64,000 bases of DNA from Bacillus timonensis (GTDB taxonomy: Bacteria; Bacillota; Bacilli; Bacillales; Bacillaceae_L). The position numbers were made by a program, and so were the translations under genes. The notes beneath the pieces were generated by a model that had not been told where the DNA came from, ran no database searches, and worked only from the letters and a program-made list of their open reading frames with translations. Where the stretch lies: assembly GCF_004799755.1 (NCBI RefSeq), contig NZ_SLUB01000005.1, positions 94,625 to 158,624 on the forward strand. Direction: 5' to 3'. Below, piece after piece: positions 34,642 through 43,240 of the stretch. The first letter of the stretch is position 1, and each line of letters opens with the position of its first letter.

Positions 34642-34682
34642 AGCAGCGCGAGGAAGAAATGTTTTTCTCGCGCTGCTTTTTG
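34642..34682 (+). terminator. Terminator after fadM
   Basis: AGCAGCGCGAG / CTCGCGCTGCT, an 11-bp stem, followed by TTTTTG. Confidence 0.88.
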
Positions 34683-34708
34683 TTTTGAATGAAAATAGAC
34701 TAAACTAT

Positions 34709-34922
34709 GAAGACCAGATCACGGAAGGATTCTGTATGAATATGTTTTCTCGCGGTTATGAGGACCAAAACACCGAAGGATTTGGCATGAAAAGGTCTTC
34801 ATCGCGGTTATGAAGACCAAAACACCGAAGGATTTGGCATGAAAAGGTCTTCATTGCGGTTATGAAGACCAAAACACCGAAGGATTCAGCATAAAAAGGT
34901 CTTCATCGCAATTATGAAGACA
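34709..34922. repeat. 52-bp tandem repeat, about 4.1 units
   Basis: Units begin GAAGACC (or GAGGACC) at 34709, 34760, 34812, 34864 and a truncated fifth at 34916. The spacing is 51, 52, 52, 52. The three full units after the first contain GAAGACC near the left and GGTCTTC about 30 bases later, so each can fold into a hairpin; the first unit is the most diverged. The unit length is not a multiple of three and open frames across it shift, so it is not coding. No gene lies between fadM and the small minus-strand gene. Confidence 0.9.
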
Positions 34923-34993
34923 TATTCGCCTACAAATTCACTTCGAATAGTCCTTCATCAAACTCCCATCCTAGGTGCTTTGGCCAATTCTAC

Positions 34994-35143
34994 TTATTCC
35001 TCGCTATCCGTATTATGGGCACCATATTGTTGGTTGGTGGATTGGGTTTTCCCGAATTTCTTTCTGGAATCAGGCCCTGCATTTCCTTTAACACTTGCCG
35101 CACTAACAGCGCGTTTAGATGGGTTTTTATCAACTTTCGCCAT
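34994..35143 (-). CDS. Small hydrophilic protein, possibly spore-associated
   Basis: 49 residues: MAKVDKNPSKRAVSAASVKG, then NAGPDSRKKFGKTQSTNQQY and an acidic end. Composition (K, S, N, Q, G; no Cys or Trp) is like minor small acid-soluble spore proteins, but I cannot match a named family. The ATG at 35143 has an ideal GGAGGTGA 7 bases upstream, which is the main evidence that it is real. It is divergent from fadN. Confidence 0.6.
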   Translation of the reverse strand: MAKVDKNPSKRAVSAASVKGNAGPDSRKKFGKTQSTNQQYGAHNTDSEE

Positions 35144-35231
35144 TTGATTGTCACCTCCATTTTTTAGAATCCCCTTTTTCACTATTTAAAAACGAATTAA
35201 CAAAAAAAAGAAAAATTGTTTCGTGAATATA

Positions 35232-35260
35232 TTGCGAAAATTTAAATATTGTTTTATATT
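35232..35260 (+). promoter_or_regulatory. Candidate promoter of fadN-fadA-fadE
   Basis: TTGCGA (35232-35237), 17-base spacer, TATATT (35255-35260), about 85 bases upstream of the FadR box. Confidence 0.45.
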
Positions 35261-35343
35261 TAGATATAAAGGAACTCATTCTTTTGGATATTCAATATTC
35301 AAGGGGCTGAAATGAATAAGGGATATTTTTTTTGAAGGAAAAA

Positions 35344-35361
35344 TGAATGAGTGTTCATTCA
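35344..35361. promoter_or_regulatory. FadR operator of the fadN operon
   Basis: TGAATGA-GTGT-TCATTCA, a perfect 7-bp inverted repeat matching the B. subtilis FadR (YsiA) consensus TGAATGAMTANTCATTCA. It is 28 bases before the fadN start. FadR would repress the operon until long-chain acyl-CoA accumulates. Confidence 0.92.
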
Positions 35362-35388
35362 AAAATGAATCGAAGGGGGAAACTGTGA

Positions 35389-37773
35389 ATGATCCAAAGC
35401 ATTAAAAGAGCTGCAGTTCTTGGTTCTGGAGTTATGGGCTCAGGTATTGCTGCACACTTAGCAAACATCGGAATACCTACCTTACTATTAGATATTGTTC
35501 CTCGTGAACTTTTAGAAGTAGAAAAAAAGAAAGGGCTTACACTAGAAAGTAAAGAAGTTCGAAATCGGTTAAGTAATACAGCCGTTCAAAAGCTGTTAAA
35601 ACAAAAGCCGGCACCACTTACCTCTAAGGAAAACATCGCGCTTATCACAACCGGAAACTTTGAAGACGATTTGGCAAAGCTTTCAGAAGTGGATTGGATT
35701 ATAGAAGTGGTTGTTGAAAACCTTGATGTTAAGAAAAAGGTTTTTAGCCAAATCGATGAGGTAAGAAAGCCAGGCAGCATTGTAAGCTCTAACACATCTG
35801 GTATTTCGGTTGAAGCAATGGCTGAAGGACGTTCAGAGGATTTTCAAAAGCACTTTTTAGGAACACACTTCTTCAACCCACCACGCTATTTGAAGTTACT
35901 TGAAGTGATTCCGACAAAAAACACAAGCCCAGAAGTACTTACTTTTATGAAAACATTTGGTGAAGATGTACTTGGCAAAGGTGTCGTTGAAGCGAAGGAT
36001 ACACCTAATTTCATAGCAAATCGAATTGGAACATATGGATTGCTTGTCACTGTTCGTGAAATGCTTAAGGGCGGATACAGCATTGGTGAAGTAGACTCGG
36101 TTACTGGTCCAATGATTGGTCGGCCGAAGAGCGCAACCTTCCGTACCCTTGATGTTGTCGGTCTTGATACATTTATCCACGTTGCAAACAATGTTTATGA
36201 TCAAGTGGACGGAGAAGAAAAAGAAGTTTTCAATGTTCCTGACTTCATGAAAAAAATGCAGGAAAAAGGATGGTTAGGAAGTAAAACAGGGCAAGGTTAC
36301 TTCTTAAAGCAGGGGAAGGAAATTCTTGAACTAAATCCGGAAACACTTGAATATCAAGAGCGCAAGAAGCTTCAAACACCAGTTACTGCTTCAATTAAAC
36401 AAGTAAAAGGGACTGCGAACAAGCTAAAAACGCTCTTATATGCAGAAGATCGCGCTGGAAAGCTTTTATGGAATATTACAAGCCCAGCACTTATCTATTC
36501 TGCTAATCTTCTAGGCGAAATTGCGGACGATATTGTTGCCATTGATGAGGCAATGAAATGGGGGTTTGGTTGGCAGTTAGGTCCATTTGAAATGTGGGAT
36601 GCAATCGGCCTTGAAAACTCTGTGAAGAAGATGGAAGCAGAAGGTTCCCAAATACCAGCATGGATTCAAGAGATGTTAGCAAAAGGAAATACCACTTTTT
36701 ATAAGAGAGAAAATGGGGCTGTTTCTTATTATCAAAATGGGGAATACAAAGCATGTAAGGTAAACCCGAAGAACATTCATATCAAAACATTAAAAGAAAC
36801 GAATGGCGTCATTAAGAAAAACAGTGGTGCTAGTTTAATAGATTTAGGTGATGATGTCGCTTTATTAGAATTCACATCACCAAATAATGCAATCGGTTTC
36901 GATATTATTCAAATGATTAATTACTCCATAGAAGAAGTGGCAAAAAACTATAAAGGCCTAGTCATTGGAAACCAGGCGAAAAACTTCTGTGTAGGTGCAA
37001 ACCTTGCGATGATCTTAATGGAAGCACAAGATGACAATTTCTATGACATTGAACTAGTTGTGCGCAATTTCCAACAAGCAATGATGAATATCAAATACAG
37101 TGAAAAACCGGTTGTCGTAGCACCATTTGGGATGACCCTTGGTGGAGGAGCAGAAATCTGTCTGCCGGCAGCGAAAATTCAAGCCTCAAGCGAAACGTAC
37201 ATGGGGCTGGTTGAAGTAGGTGTTGGTGTAATCCCAGGTGGCGGTGGTAACAAGGAGCTTTATATCAACCACCTCCAAGGAATGCCTACAGGTGTAGAAG
37301 TTAACCTTCAAAACGTCGCAAATAAAGTATTCGAAACAATCGCGATGGCAAAGGTTTCTACATCAGCTGAAGAGGCTCGAACAAATAACTTCTTAACAAA
37401 AGATGACGGTATCTCCTTTAACGGTGATCACCTTATCTATGACGCGAAACAATCTGTATTAGCATTATCTGCACAAGGCTATAAAGCCCCGGTGCGTAAG
37501 AAGGTACCAGTGGTTGGTGAAACAGGCTATGCAACCCTCCTTTTAGGAGCACAAGCAATGAAATATTCTGGCTATATTTCAGACCATGACCTTAAGATTG
37601 CGAAGAAGCTCGCGTGGGTTATAGCAGGTGGTAATGTTCCTTATGGTACCGAAGTAGATGAACAATACTTACTTGACTTAGAACGTGAAGCATTCCTAAG
37701 CCTTGTCGGTGAACCAAAGACACAACAAAGAATGCAACACATGCTTGTAAAAGGAAAACCATTACGTAACTAA
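35389..37773 (+). CDS. fadN: 3-Hydroxyacyl-CoA dehydrogenase / enoyl-CoA hydratase
   Basis: A 794-residue bifunctional beta-oxidation enzyme. The N-terminal NAD-binding domain has AAVLGSGVMGSGIAAHLANIG, the dehydrogenase blocks HFFNPPRYLKLLEVIP and FIANRIGTYGL follow, and a second dehydrogenase C-terminal domain is present (about 340-430). The crotonase-like domain lies at the C-terminal side (about 480-690; GLVIGNQAKNFCVGANLAMI, PFGMTLGGGAEICLPA). This order (dehydrogenase first) is that of B. subtilis FadN, opposite to E. coli FadB. GGGGG 9 bases upstream defines the ATG. It is first of three operon genes. Confidence 0.95.
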   Translation: MIQSIKRAAVLGSGVMGSGIAAHLANIGIPTLLLDIVPRELLEVEKKKGLTLESKEVRNRLSNTAVQKLLKQKPAPLTSKENIALITTGNFEDDLAKLSEVDWIIEVVVENLDVKKKVFSQIDEVRKPGSIVSSNTSGISVEAMAEGRSEDFQKHFLGTHFFNPPRYLKLLEVIPTKNTSPEVLTFMKTFGEDVLGKGVVEAKDTPNFIANRIGTYGLLVTVREMLKGGYSIGEVDSVTGPMIGRPKSATFRTLDVVGLDTFIHVANNVYDQVDGEEKEVFNVPDFMKKMQEKGWLGSKTGQGYFLKQGKEILELNPETLEYQERKKLQTPVTASIKQVKGTANKLKTLLYAEDRAGKLLWNITSPALIYSANLLGEIADDIVAIDEAMKWGFGWQLGPFEMWDAIGLENSVKKMEAEGSQIPAWIQEMLAKGNTTFYKRENGAVSYYQNGEYKACKVNPKNIHIKTLKETNGVIKKNSGASLIDLGDDVALLEFTSPNNAIGFDIIQMINYSIEEVAKNYKGLVIGNQAKNFCVGANLAMILMEAQDDNFYDIELVVRNFQQAMMNIKYSEKPVVVAPFGMTLGGGAEICLPAAKIQASSETYMGLVEVGVGVIPGGGGNKELYINHLQGMPTGVEVNLQNVANKVFETIAMAKVSTSAEEARTNNFLTKDDGISFNGDHLIYDAKQSVLALSAQGYKAPVRKKVPVVGETGYATLLLGAQAMKYSGYISDHDLKIAKKLAWVIAGGNVPYGTEVDEQYLLDLEREAFLSLVGEPKTQQRMQHMLVKGKPLRN

Positions 37774-37843
37774 ACACACATGCTTAAAGGAGATTGAAAT
37801 CTAAAAATCTCCTGCTGCGGATAAAAAGTGAGGAGGGAATGTA

Positions 37844-39022
37844 TTGAGAGAAGCAGTCATCGTAGCGGGTGCCAGAACCCCGGTTGGAAAAGCGAAAAAA
37901 GGGACTCTTGCAAACGTAAGACCGGATGATTTAGGAGCATTAGTTGTCAAGGAAACATTAAAGCGTGCAGGAAATTATGAAGGGAATATTGACGATTTAA
38001 TCATTGGATGTGCTATGCCTGAGGCAGAACAAGGCTTAAACATGGCGCGAAATATTGGAGCATTGGCAGGACTGCCACATACCGTTCCAGCAATCACTGT
38101 GAATCGTTATTGTTCTTCAGGACTCCAATCAATTGCCTACGCAGCTGAAAAAATTATGCTAGGACACTCTGATACGGCCATTGCGGGTGGAGCAGAATCG
38201 ATGAGTTTAGTCCCAATGATGGGTCATGTGGTGCGACCGAATGCGAAGCTTGCAGAAACAGCACCTGAATACTATATGGGAATGGGGCACACAGCTGAGC
38301 AAGTTGCGGTCAAGTATGGTGTTAGTCGTGAAGATCAAGATGCATTTGCGGTAAGAAGTCATCAAAAAGCTTTAGCTGCTATTAAGGCAGGCAAATTTGC
38401 AGATGAGATTGTTCCTGTCGACGTTACTCTCCGAAAAGTTGATACAAATCATAAATTGGTAGAAAAGCATATCCAGTTCTCACAAGATGAAGGAGTCCGA
38501 GAAGATACTAATCTTGAGGTATTAGCAAAACTTAGACCTGCATTCTCAGTGACTGGATCAGTAACGGCTGGTAATGCTTCACAAACGAGTGATGGTGCAG
38601 CAGCAGTCATGGTGATGGATCGTGAAAAAGCGACTAGCTTAGGCTTAACACCATTCGTGAAGTTTAGATCGTTTGCTGTAGCGGGGGTACCACCTGAAGT
38701 AATGGGAATCGGTCCAGTAGCAGCTATTCCAAAAGCACTTAAAATGGCAGGTCTTGAGCTATCCGATATTGGGCTTTTTGAATTAAACGAGGCCTTCGCA
38801 TCACAATCTCTTCAAGTCATTCGTGAACTTGGACTTAATGAAGAAATCGTAAATGTCAATGGAGGTGCGATTGCACTAGGGCATCCACTTGGATGCACAG
38901 GAGCAAAATTAACACTTACATTAATGCATGAAATGAAACGTCGCAACGTACAATTTGGTGTTGTCACGATGTGTATCGGTGGCGGAATGGGAGCAGCCGG
39001 AGTATTTGAATTATTAGCTTAG
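37844..39022 (+). CDS. fadA: Acetyl-CoA C-acyltransferase (3-ketoacyl-CoA thiolase)
   Basis: A 392-residue thiolase catalysing the last step of the beta-oxidation cycle. The nucleophilic Cys is in [20 protein letters not shown] holds the conserved Asn/Glu, [16 protein letters not shown] the His and [17 protein letters not shown] the second Cys. The TTG start at 37844 follows GAGGAGGG by about 6 bases. It lies between fadN and fadE. Confidence 0.95.
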   Translation: MREAVIVAGARTPVGKAKKGTLANVRPDDLGALVVKETLKRAGNYEGNIDDLIIGCAMPEAEQGLNMARNIGALAGLPHTVPAITVNRYCSSGLQSIAYAAEKIMLGHSDTAIAGGAESMSLVPMMGHVVRPNAKLAETAPEYYMGMGHTAEQVAVKYGVSREDQDAFAVRSHQKALAAIKAGKFADEIVPVDVTLRKVDTNHKLVEKHIQFSQDEGVREDTNLEVLAKLRPAFSVTGSVTAGNASQTSDGAAAVMVMDREKATSLGLTPFVKFRSFAVAGVPPEVMGIGPVAAIPKALKMAGLELSDIGLFELNEAFASQSLQVIRELGLNEEIVNVNGGAIALGHPLGCTGAKLTLTLMHEMKRRNVQFGVVTMCIGGGMGAAGVFELLA

Positions 39023-39028
39023 GGTTAG

Positions 39029-39049
39029 TGGCTAACCATCATGGTTAGC
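39029..39049. other. Palindrome between fadA and fadE
   Basis: GGCTAACCAT-C-ATGGTTAGCC, a perfect 10-bp inverted repeat with no T-run. It may be an mRNA-stabilising or processing hairpin inside the operon. Confidence 0.6.
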
Positions 39050-39080
39050 CTACAATGAATACTTTTTAGGGGGAAACAAT

Positions 39081-40865
39081 ATGTCAAATGCAACTGATAA
39101 AGTCGTTTTAGGTGGAGGCTTTTTAATCGAAGAACTTGAAGCAGACCGTGTCTTTACACCCGAAGATTTCACAGATGAACATAAAATGATAGCAAAAACA
39201 ACAGAAGACTATGTCGCAAATGAGGTTCTTCCACAGGTTGAACATCTTGAAAATCATGAATTCGACGTTTCCGTAAAATTATTAAAAAGCGCAGGCGAGC
39301 TTGGCCTTTTAGGAGTGGATGTGCCAGAAGAGTATGGTGGGCTAGGACTAGACAAAGTAAGCTCCGCATTGATTGCCGAAAAAATGGCAAGAGCTGGAGG
39401 CTTCTCGATTTCTCACGGTGCACATGTTGGTATTGGCTCTCTTCCAATTGTTCTATTCGGTAATGAAGAGCAAAAGCAAAAGTACCTACCTAAGTTAGCT
39501 AGTGGTGAGTTACTTGCAGCTTACGCATTAACTGAGCCGGGATCAGGTTCTGATGCACTAGGTGCGAAAACGACTGCTAAATTAAATGCAGAAGGAACTC
39601 ACTATGTTTTAAATGGGGAAAAACAATGGATCACAAACGCTGGTTTTGCGGATGTGTTTGTTGTATATGCAAAAATTGACGGTGATAAATTCTCTGCATT
39701 TATTGTTGAACGCGAATTTCCAGGTGTATCAACCGGTGCAGAAGAAAAGAAAATGGGAATTAAGAGTTCATCCACTCGTACATTGATTCTTGAGGATGCT
39801 CAGGTCCCAGTAGAAAATCTTTTAGGTGAAGTTGGTCGAGGACACGTAATTGCATTTAACATCCTAAACATTGGACGTTATAAGTTAGGTGTAGGTGCAG
39901 TTGGTGGTGCTAAGAGCGCATTTGAGCTTGCGGTTAAATATGCAAATCAACGTCAGCAATTCAAAACACCAATCTCAAAATTTGGATTAATTCAGGAAAA
40001 ATTAGCGAACATGGCAGCAAAAATATATGCGGCTGAATCCAGTGTGTATCGTACGGTCGGATACTTTGAAGATCGCATGGGTCAATTATCAGACGAAGAA
40101 GTAAAGAATGGTAAAGAAGTAGCAAAGTCAATTGCCGAATATGCAATTGAGTGTTCAATTAATAAATTTTTCAATACAGAAGTATTAGATTATGTGGTCG
40201 ATGAAGGTGTTCAAATCCACGGTGGATATGGATTCATGCAGGAATATGAGATTGAAAGAGCATACCGTGATTCACGTATTAACCGAATTTTCGAAGGTAC
40301 AAATGAAATTAACCGTTTACTTGTTCCTGGAACATTCCTTCGTAAAGCATTAAAAGGAGAATTACCATTACTTGAAAAAGCAACACAGCTTCAAGAAGAG
40401 CTTATGATGCTAATGCCTGAAGAAGTGGGCGAAGGCGTTCTAGAACAAGAGAAGTACCTAGTTCGTAATGCGAAGAAGGTAGGCTTAATGATTGCTGGGC
40501 TTGCTGCACAAAAATTCGGTCCAAAGCTTGAAAAAGAACAAGAAATCCTTGCGAATATTGCAGATATCGCAGCAAATGTTTATGCAATGGAATCAGTTGT
40601 TCTTCGCACAGAAAAAGCAATCAAAAAATCAGGTGAAGATAAGAATCAGCAAAAGATTCTTTATACACAAGTATTTGTTCAAGAAGCATTCAATGAAATT
40701 GAGGCACATGCAAAAGAAACGCTTGTTGCGACGGAAGAAGGTGATGTATTACGCATGATGACATCGGCCTTGCGTAAATTAACTCGCTTTACTCCTGTAA
40801 ATGTGATTGCGAAGAAACGAGAAATTGCAGCAACCCTAATCGAGACTGAAAAATACACTGTGTAA
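39081..40865 (+). CDS. fadE: Acyl-CoA dehydrogenase
   Basis: A 594-residue FAD enzyme for the first beta-oxidation step. The acyl-CoA dehydrogenase core shows LLAAYALTEPGSGSDALGA and WITNAGFADVFVVYAK (FAD/substrate), GVQIHGGYGFMQEYEIERAYRDSRINRIFEGTNEINR with the catalytic Glu segment, and about 190 extra C-terminal helical residues typical of the FadE/YusJ long form. GGGGGAAACAAT precedes the ATG. It ends the operon. Confidence 0.95.
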   Translation: MSNATDKVVLGGGFLIEELEADRVFTPEDFTDEHKMIAKTTEDYVANEVLPQVEHLENHEFDVSVKLLKSAGELGLLGVDVPEEYGGLGLDKVSSALIAEKMARAGGFSISHGAHVGIGSLPIVLFGNEEQKQKYLPKLASGELLAAYALTEPGSGSDALGAKTTAKLNAEGTHYVLNGEKQWITNAGFADVFVVYAKIDGDKFSAFIVEREFPGVSTGAEEKKMGIKSSSTRTLILEDAQVPVENLLGEVGRGHVIAFNILNIGRYKLGVGAVGGAKSAFELAVKYANQRQQFKTPISKFGLIQEKLANMAAKIYAAESSVYRTVGYFEDRMGQLSDEEVKNGKEVAKSIAEYAIECSINKFFNTEVLDYVVDEGVQIHGGYGFMQEYEIERAYRDSRINRIFEGTNEINRLLVPGTFLRKALKGELPLLEKATQLQEELMMLMPEEVGEGVLEQEKYLVRNAKKVGLMIAGLAAQKFGPKLEKEQEILANIADIAANVYAMESVVLRTEKAIKKSGEDKNQQKILYTQVFVQEAFNEIEAHAKETLVATEEGDVLRMMTSALRKLTRFTPVNVIAKKREIAATLIETEKYTV

Positions 40866-40872
40866 TAACAAG

Positions 40873-40911
40873 TACCAAGAAGCTCCTTTATAGAAGGGGC
40901 TTTTTTTCTTC
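40873..40911 (+). terminator. Terminator of the fadN operon
   Basis: AAGCTCCTT-tatag-AAGGGGCTT with one G-U pair, then seven T residues. Confidence 0.8.
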
Positions 40912-41026
40912 TTTTCTTTGCAGGATAAACTAGAATTAAGTCGAAATTAATCAGTGGAGCATTGAAAGGTTTTTCATTCAAAATTTAATATGTTAAAATA
41001 TTCTTGATGGATAAGGTGGTGAGAAT

Positions 41027-41386
41027 ATGGCATTATCATTTTATTGGTATCCGAAATGTGGAACTTGTCGTAAAGCAAAAAAGTGGTTAGAGGAACACCA
41101 GGTTGCCTTTGAGGAAATACATATTGTAGAGAATCCACCTTCAAAAGAGCAATTGAAAGAAATGTACCAAAATAGTGGATTAGAATTAAAAAAATTCTTT
41201 AATACAAGTGGTCAAAAATATCGTGAACTTGGGTTGAAGGATAAAATCGGTTCTGCATCAGAAGATGAGTTGCTAGATCTGCTTGCATCTGATGGTATGC
41301 TAATAAAGCGCCCACTTACTACGGATGGAAACAAGGTAACGGTTGGATTTAATGAAGCGAATTTTGAAGCAACTTGGACAAATTAA
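41027..41386 (+). CDS. yusI: ArsC/Spx-family thioredoxin-like protein YusI
   Basis: 119 residues. YPKCGTCRKAKKWLEE gives a redox CxxC (Cys11, Cys14), and NTSGQKYRELGLKDKI and DGMLIKRPLTTDGNKVTVGF match ArsC/Spx folds. It is annotated as arsenate-reductase-like in the family, but it has no ars neighbours and its substrate is unknown. GGTGGTGAG precedes the ATG. Position between fadE and gcvH is as in B. subtilis. Confidence 0.88.
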   Translation: MALSFYWYPKCGTCRKAKKWLEEHQVAFEEIHIVENPPSKEQLKEMYQNSGLELKKFFNTSGQKYRELGLKDKIGSASEDELLDLLASDGMLIKRPLTTDGNKVTVGFNEANFEATWTN

Positions 41387-41486
41387 ATCGGATGAAAGCC
41401 TTTTTAAGGACTTTTACATAAACACTTGTTGAGCAATTTCAACAAAAAAACGTATTTCATAAAACAAATTTAATGGAGGGTACAAA

Positions 41487-41870
41487 ATGAGCACACCTAA
41501 AGATTTACGTTATTCTGAAGAACATGAATGGGTGAAAGTTGAAGGGGATAAAGTACGTATCGGAATTACAGATTTTGCACAATCTGAATTAGGTGATATC
41601 GTATTCGTTGAACTTCCGGAGGTTGGCGACGAAATTCAAGCAGACGAGCCATTCGGAAGTGTTGAGTCAGTTAAAACGGTATCTGAGCTTTATGCACCAA
41701 TTAGTGGTAAAGTTGTTGAGATTAACGAAGACCTTGATGATAGCCCAGAATTCGTAAATGAATCTCCATATGAGAAAGCATGGATGATTGTTATTGAACC
41801 TGCAAATGCTGGAGATGTAGAGAACCTAATGACAGCTGAACAGTACGAAGAAATGATAAAAGAAGACTAA
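41487..41870 (+). CDS. gcvH: Glycine cleavage system H protein
   Basis: 127 residues. The lipoyl-carrier motif [15 protein letters not shown] has Lys63 for lipoylation. In Bacillus, GcvH is also the obligate acceptor from which LipL moves octanoyl groups to other lipoyl enzymes, so the gene can stand apart from gcvT-gcvPA-gcvPB, as it does here. AATGGAGGGT precedes the ATG. Confidence 0.96.
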   Translation: MSTPKDLRYSEEHEWVKVEGDKVRIGITDFAQSELGDIVFVELPEVGDEIQADEPFGSVESVKTVSELYAPISGKVVEINEDLDDSPEFVNESPYEKAWMIVIEPANAGDVENLMTAEQYEEMIKED

Positions 41871-41881
41871 TTCATAATGAC

Positions 41882-41920
41882 AGAGCCAGTTAAAGTAATT
41901 TTCTAACTGGTTCTTTTTAT
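41882..41920 (+). terminator. Terminator after gcvH
   Basis: AGAGCCAGTTA / TAACTGGTTCT stem with a long loop, then TTTTTATTTTT. Confidence 0.8.
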
Positions 41921-42014
41921 TTTTGTACCAAACCAATAGACAACAACTTCAGCTCGAATGAAGTTCATCTTAATGGACATTCTAAACTTAAATACCAAGG
42001 GAAGGATGTTTATC

Positions 42015-42260
42015 ATGGTATTAAAACATACTCGAATTGATGTGACTGACCGAGTAGTTGGAAAGCTTGGAAATAACGAAATGGATCTATTTGTTGAAAA
42101 AGAGCCTATTGGTAAAATTCGGTTTACACATGAAGGAGCTAAATTTGAATTAAAGCAGGGATATGAGCAGGAAGAAAGTAAAATTTTTACCTATGCAGAT
42201 GTACCTTCTTCCCCAGATATGAAATATGTTGATTGTGACGATGAAAATGGTTGGTGCTAA
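42015..42260 (+). CDS. yusG: YusG family protein (DUF2553)
   Basis: 81 residues, beta-rich (HTRIDVTDRVVGKLGNNEMDLFVEKEPIGKIRFTHEGAKFELKQGY), ending DCDDENGWC. It matches YusG, unknown function. The ATG at 42015 has AAGGGAAGG 9 bases upstream; earlier in-frame ATGs lack one. Confidence 0.85.
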   Translation: MVLKHTRIDVTDRVVGKLGNNEMDLFVEKEPIGKIRFTHEGAKFELKQGYEQEESKIFTYADVPSSPDMKYVDCDDENGWC

Positions 42261-42290
42261 AGACAGTGGAAACCCACTGTCTTTTTTTCC
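42259..42290 (+). terminator. Terminator after yusG
   Basis: AAAGACAGTGG / CCACTGTCTTT with loop AAAC, then a T-run. It starts within the stop codon of yusG. Confidence 0.88.
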
Positions 42291-42411
42291 ATAACTTTTT
42301 GGCGTATTTATCACCAAAATGAATCTTCACGATAAAATGAAGGAAAAGCAGTTATATAAATCGAATAGAAGTAATAGGCATATAAATGTACACTTGAAAT
42401 AAGGTGATGAA

Positions 42412-42765
42412 ATGGTGGCTTTTGATGATCTTGAAAAAGTAATCATTGTTGAGGGGAGAACAGATAAAAAGAAGATTGAAACGGTAGTAAATGAACCAGT
42501 TGAAATCATTTGTACGAATGGAACAATAAGTATCTCGAAACTTGATGAATTAATTGAACATTTATTTAACAAAGATGTGTATATTTTAGTGGATGCTGAT
42601 AGTGCAGGGGATAAGCTAAGAAAACAGTTTAAACGAGAATTCCCTGAAGCACGGCATTTGTTTATCGATAAAACATATCGTGAGGTTGCGACAGCCCCTG
42701 AACATCATATAGCAACTGTACTGCTTTCAGCAAATATTGATGTTCACGCAGAATTTTTATTGTAA
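42412..42765 (+). CDS. yusF: Toprim-domain protein YusF
   Basis: 117 residues forming a stand-alone toprim domain like that of RNase M5. The catalytic Glu is in VIIVEGRTDKK, and VYILVDADSAGDKLRKQF carries the DxD. A maturase or topoisomerase-like nuclease activity is possible but unproven. AAGGTGATGAA precedes the ATG. Confidence 0.88.
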   Translation: MVAFDDLEKVIIVEGRTDKKKIETVVNEPVEIICTNGTISISKLDELIEHLFNKDVYILVDADSAGDKLRKQFKREFPEARHLFIDKTYREVATAPEHHIATVLLSANIDVHAEFLL

Positions 42766-42839
42766 GCTTTTCATCATCTGTCTCTTCCAAAATCATGTTA
42801 CAATAAAAGACAATTAAGAAAATAAAGGTTGTAGTTAAC

Positions 42840-43145
42840 ATGAAAGAATGGAAAGAAAACGAAATTGATCTGAAACTTAACAATAAGGATGAGTTTTGGC
42901 TTTATTTATATACACCGATGTGTGGAACATGCCAAGTGGCATCCAAAATGATCACGGTAGTAGATGAATTACTACCACATGTAACCATCGGAAAAAGCGA
43001 CCTCAATTATTTACCTAAAAAAGCAATCGAGTGGCAAATCGAAAGTGTCCCTTGTTTAATGCATCTAAAAAATGGGAAAGTAATAGAAAAATACTACGCA
43101 TTCCACTCGGTTCCTTATTTGCTTGAAATAGTTTCAAAAGACTGA
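42840..43145 (+). CDS. yusE: Thioredoxin-like protein YusE
   Basis: A 101-residue thioredoxin fold with LYTPMCGTCQVASKM (Cys28 and Cys31) and the cis-Pro segment ESVPCLMHLKNG. It is a cytoplasmic thiol-disulfide reductant of unknown partner. The order yusE-yusF-yusG-gcvH is conserved with B. subtilis. AAAGGTTG precedes the ATG. Confidence 0.9.
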   Translation: MKEWKENEIDLKLNNKDEFWLYLYTPMCGTCQVASKMITVVDELLPHVTIGKSDLNYLPKKAIEWQIESVPCLMHLKNGKVIEKYYAFHSVPYLLEIVSKD

Positions 43146-43176
43146 ACAGCGCGTGACTTTCGCGTTGTTTTTTATT
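43146..43176 (+). terminator. Terminator after yusE
   Basis: AACAGCGCG / CGCGTTGTT stem (with one G-U pair) and six T residues. Confidence 0.75.
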
Positions 43177-43240
43177 GCAATTTTTTAGAAAAGTTGTATG
43201 ATGTTTAGGGAATCGAAATATTCAAAACATGGGAGCGCAT

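Noticed and set aside
34628..34813. ORF of 61 codons across the 52-bp repeat
   Set aside because: It reads through a non-triplet repeat, begins inside the terminator of fadM and has no ribosome binding site.
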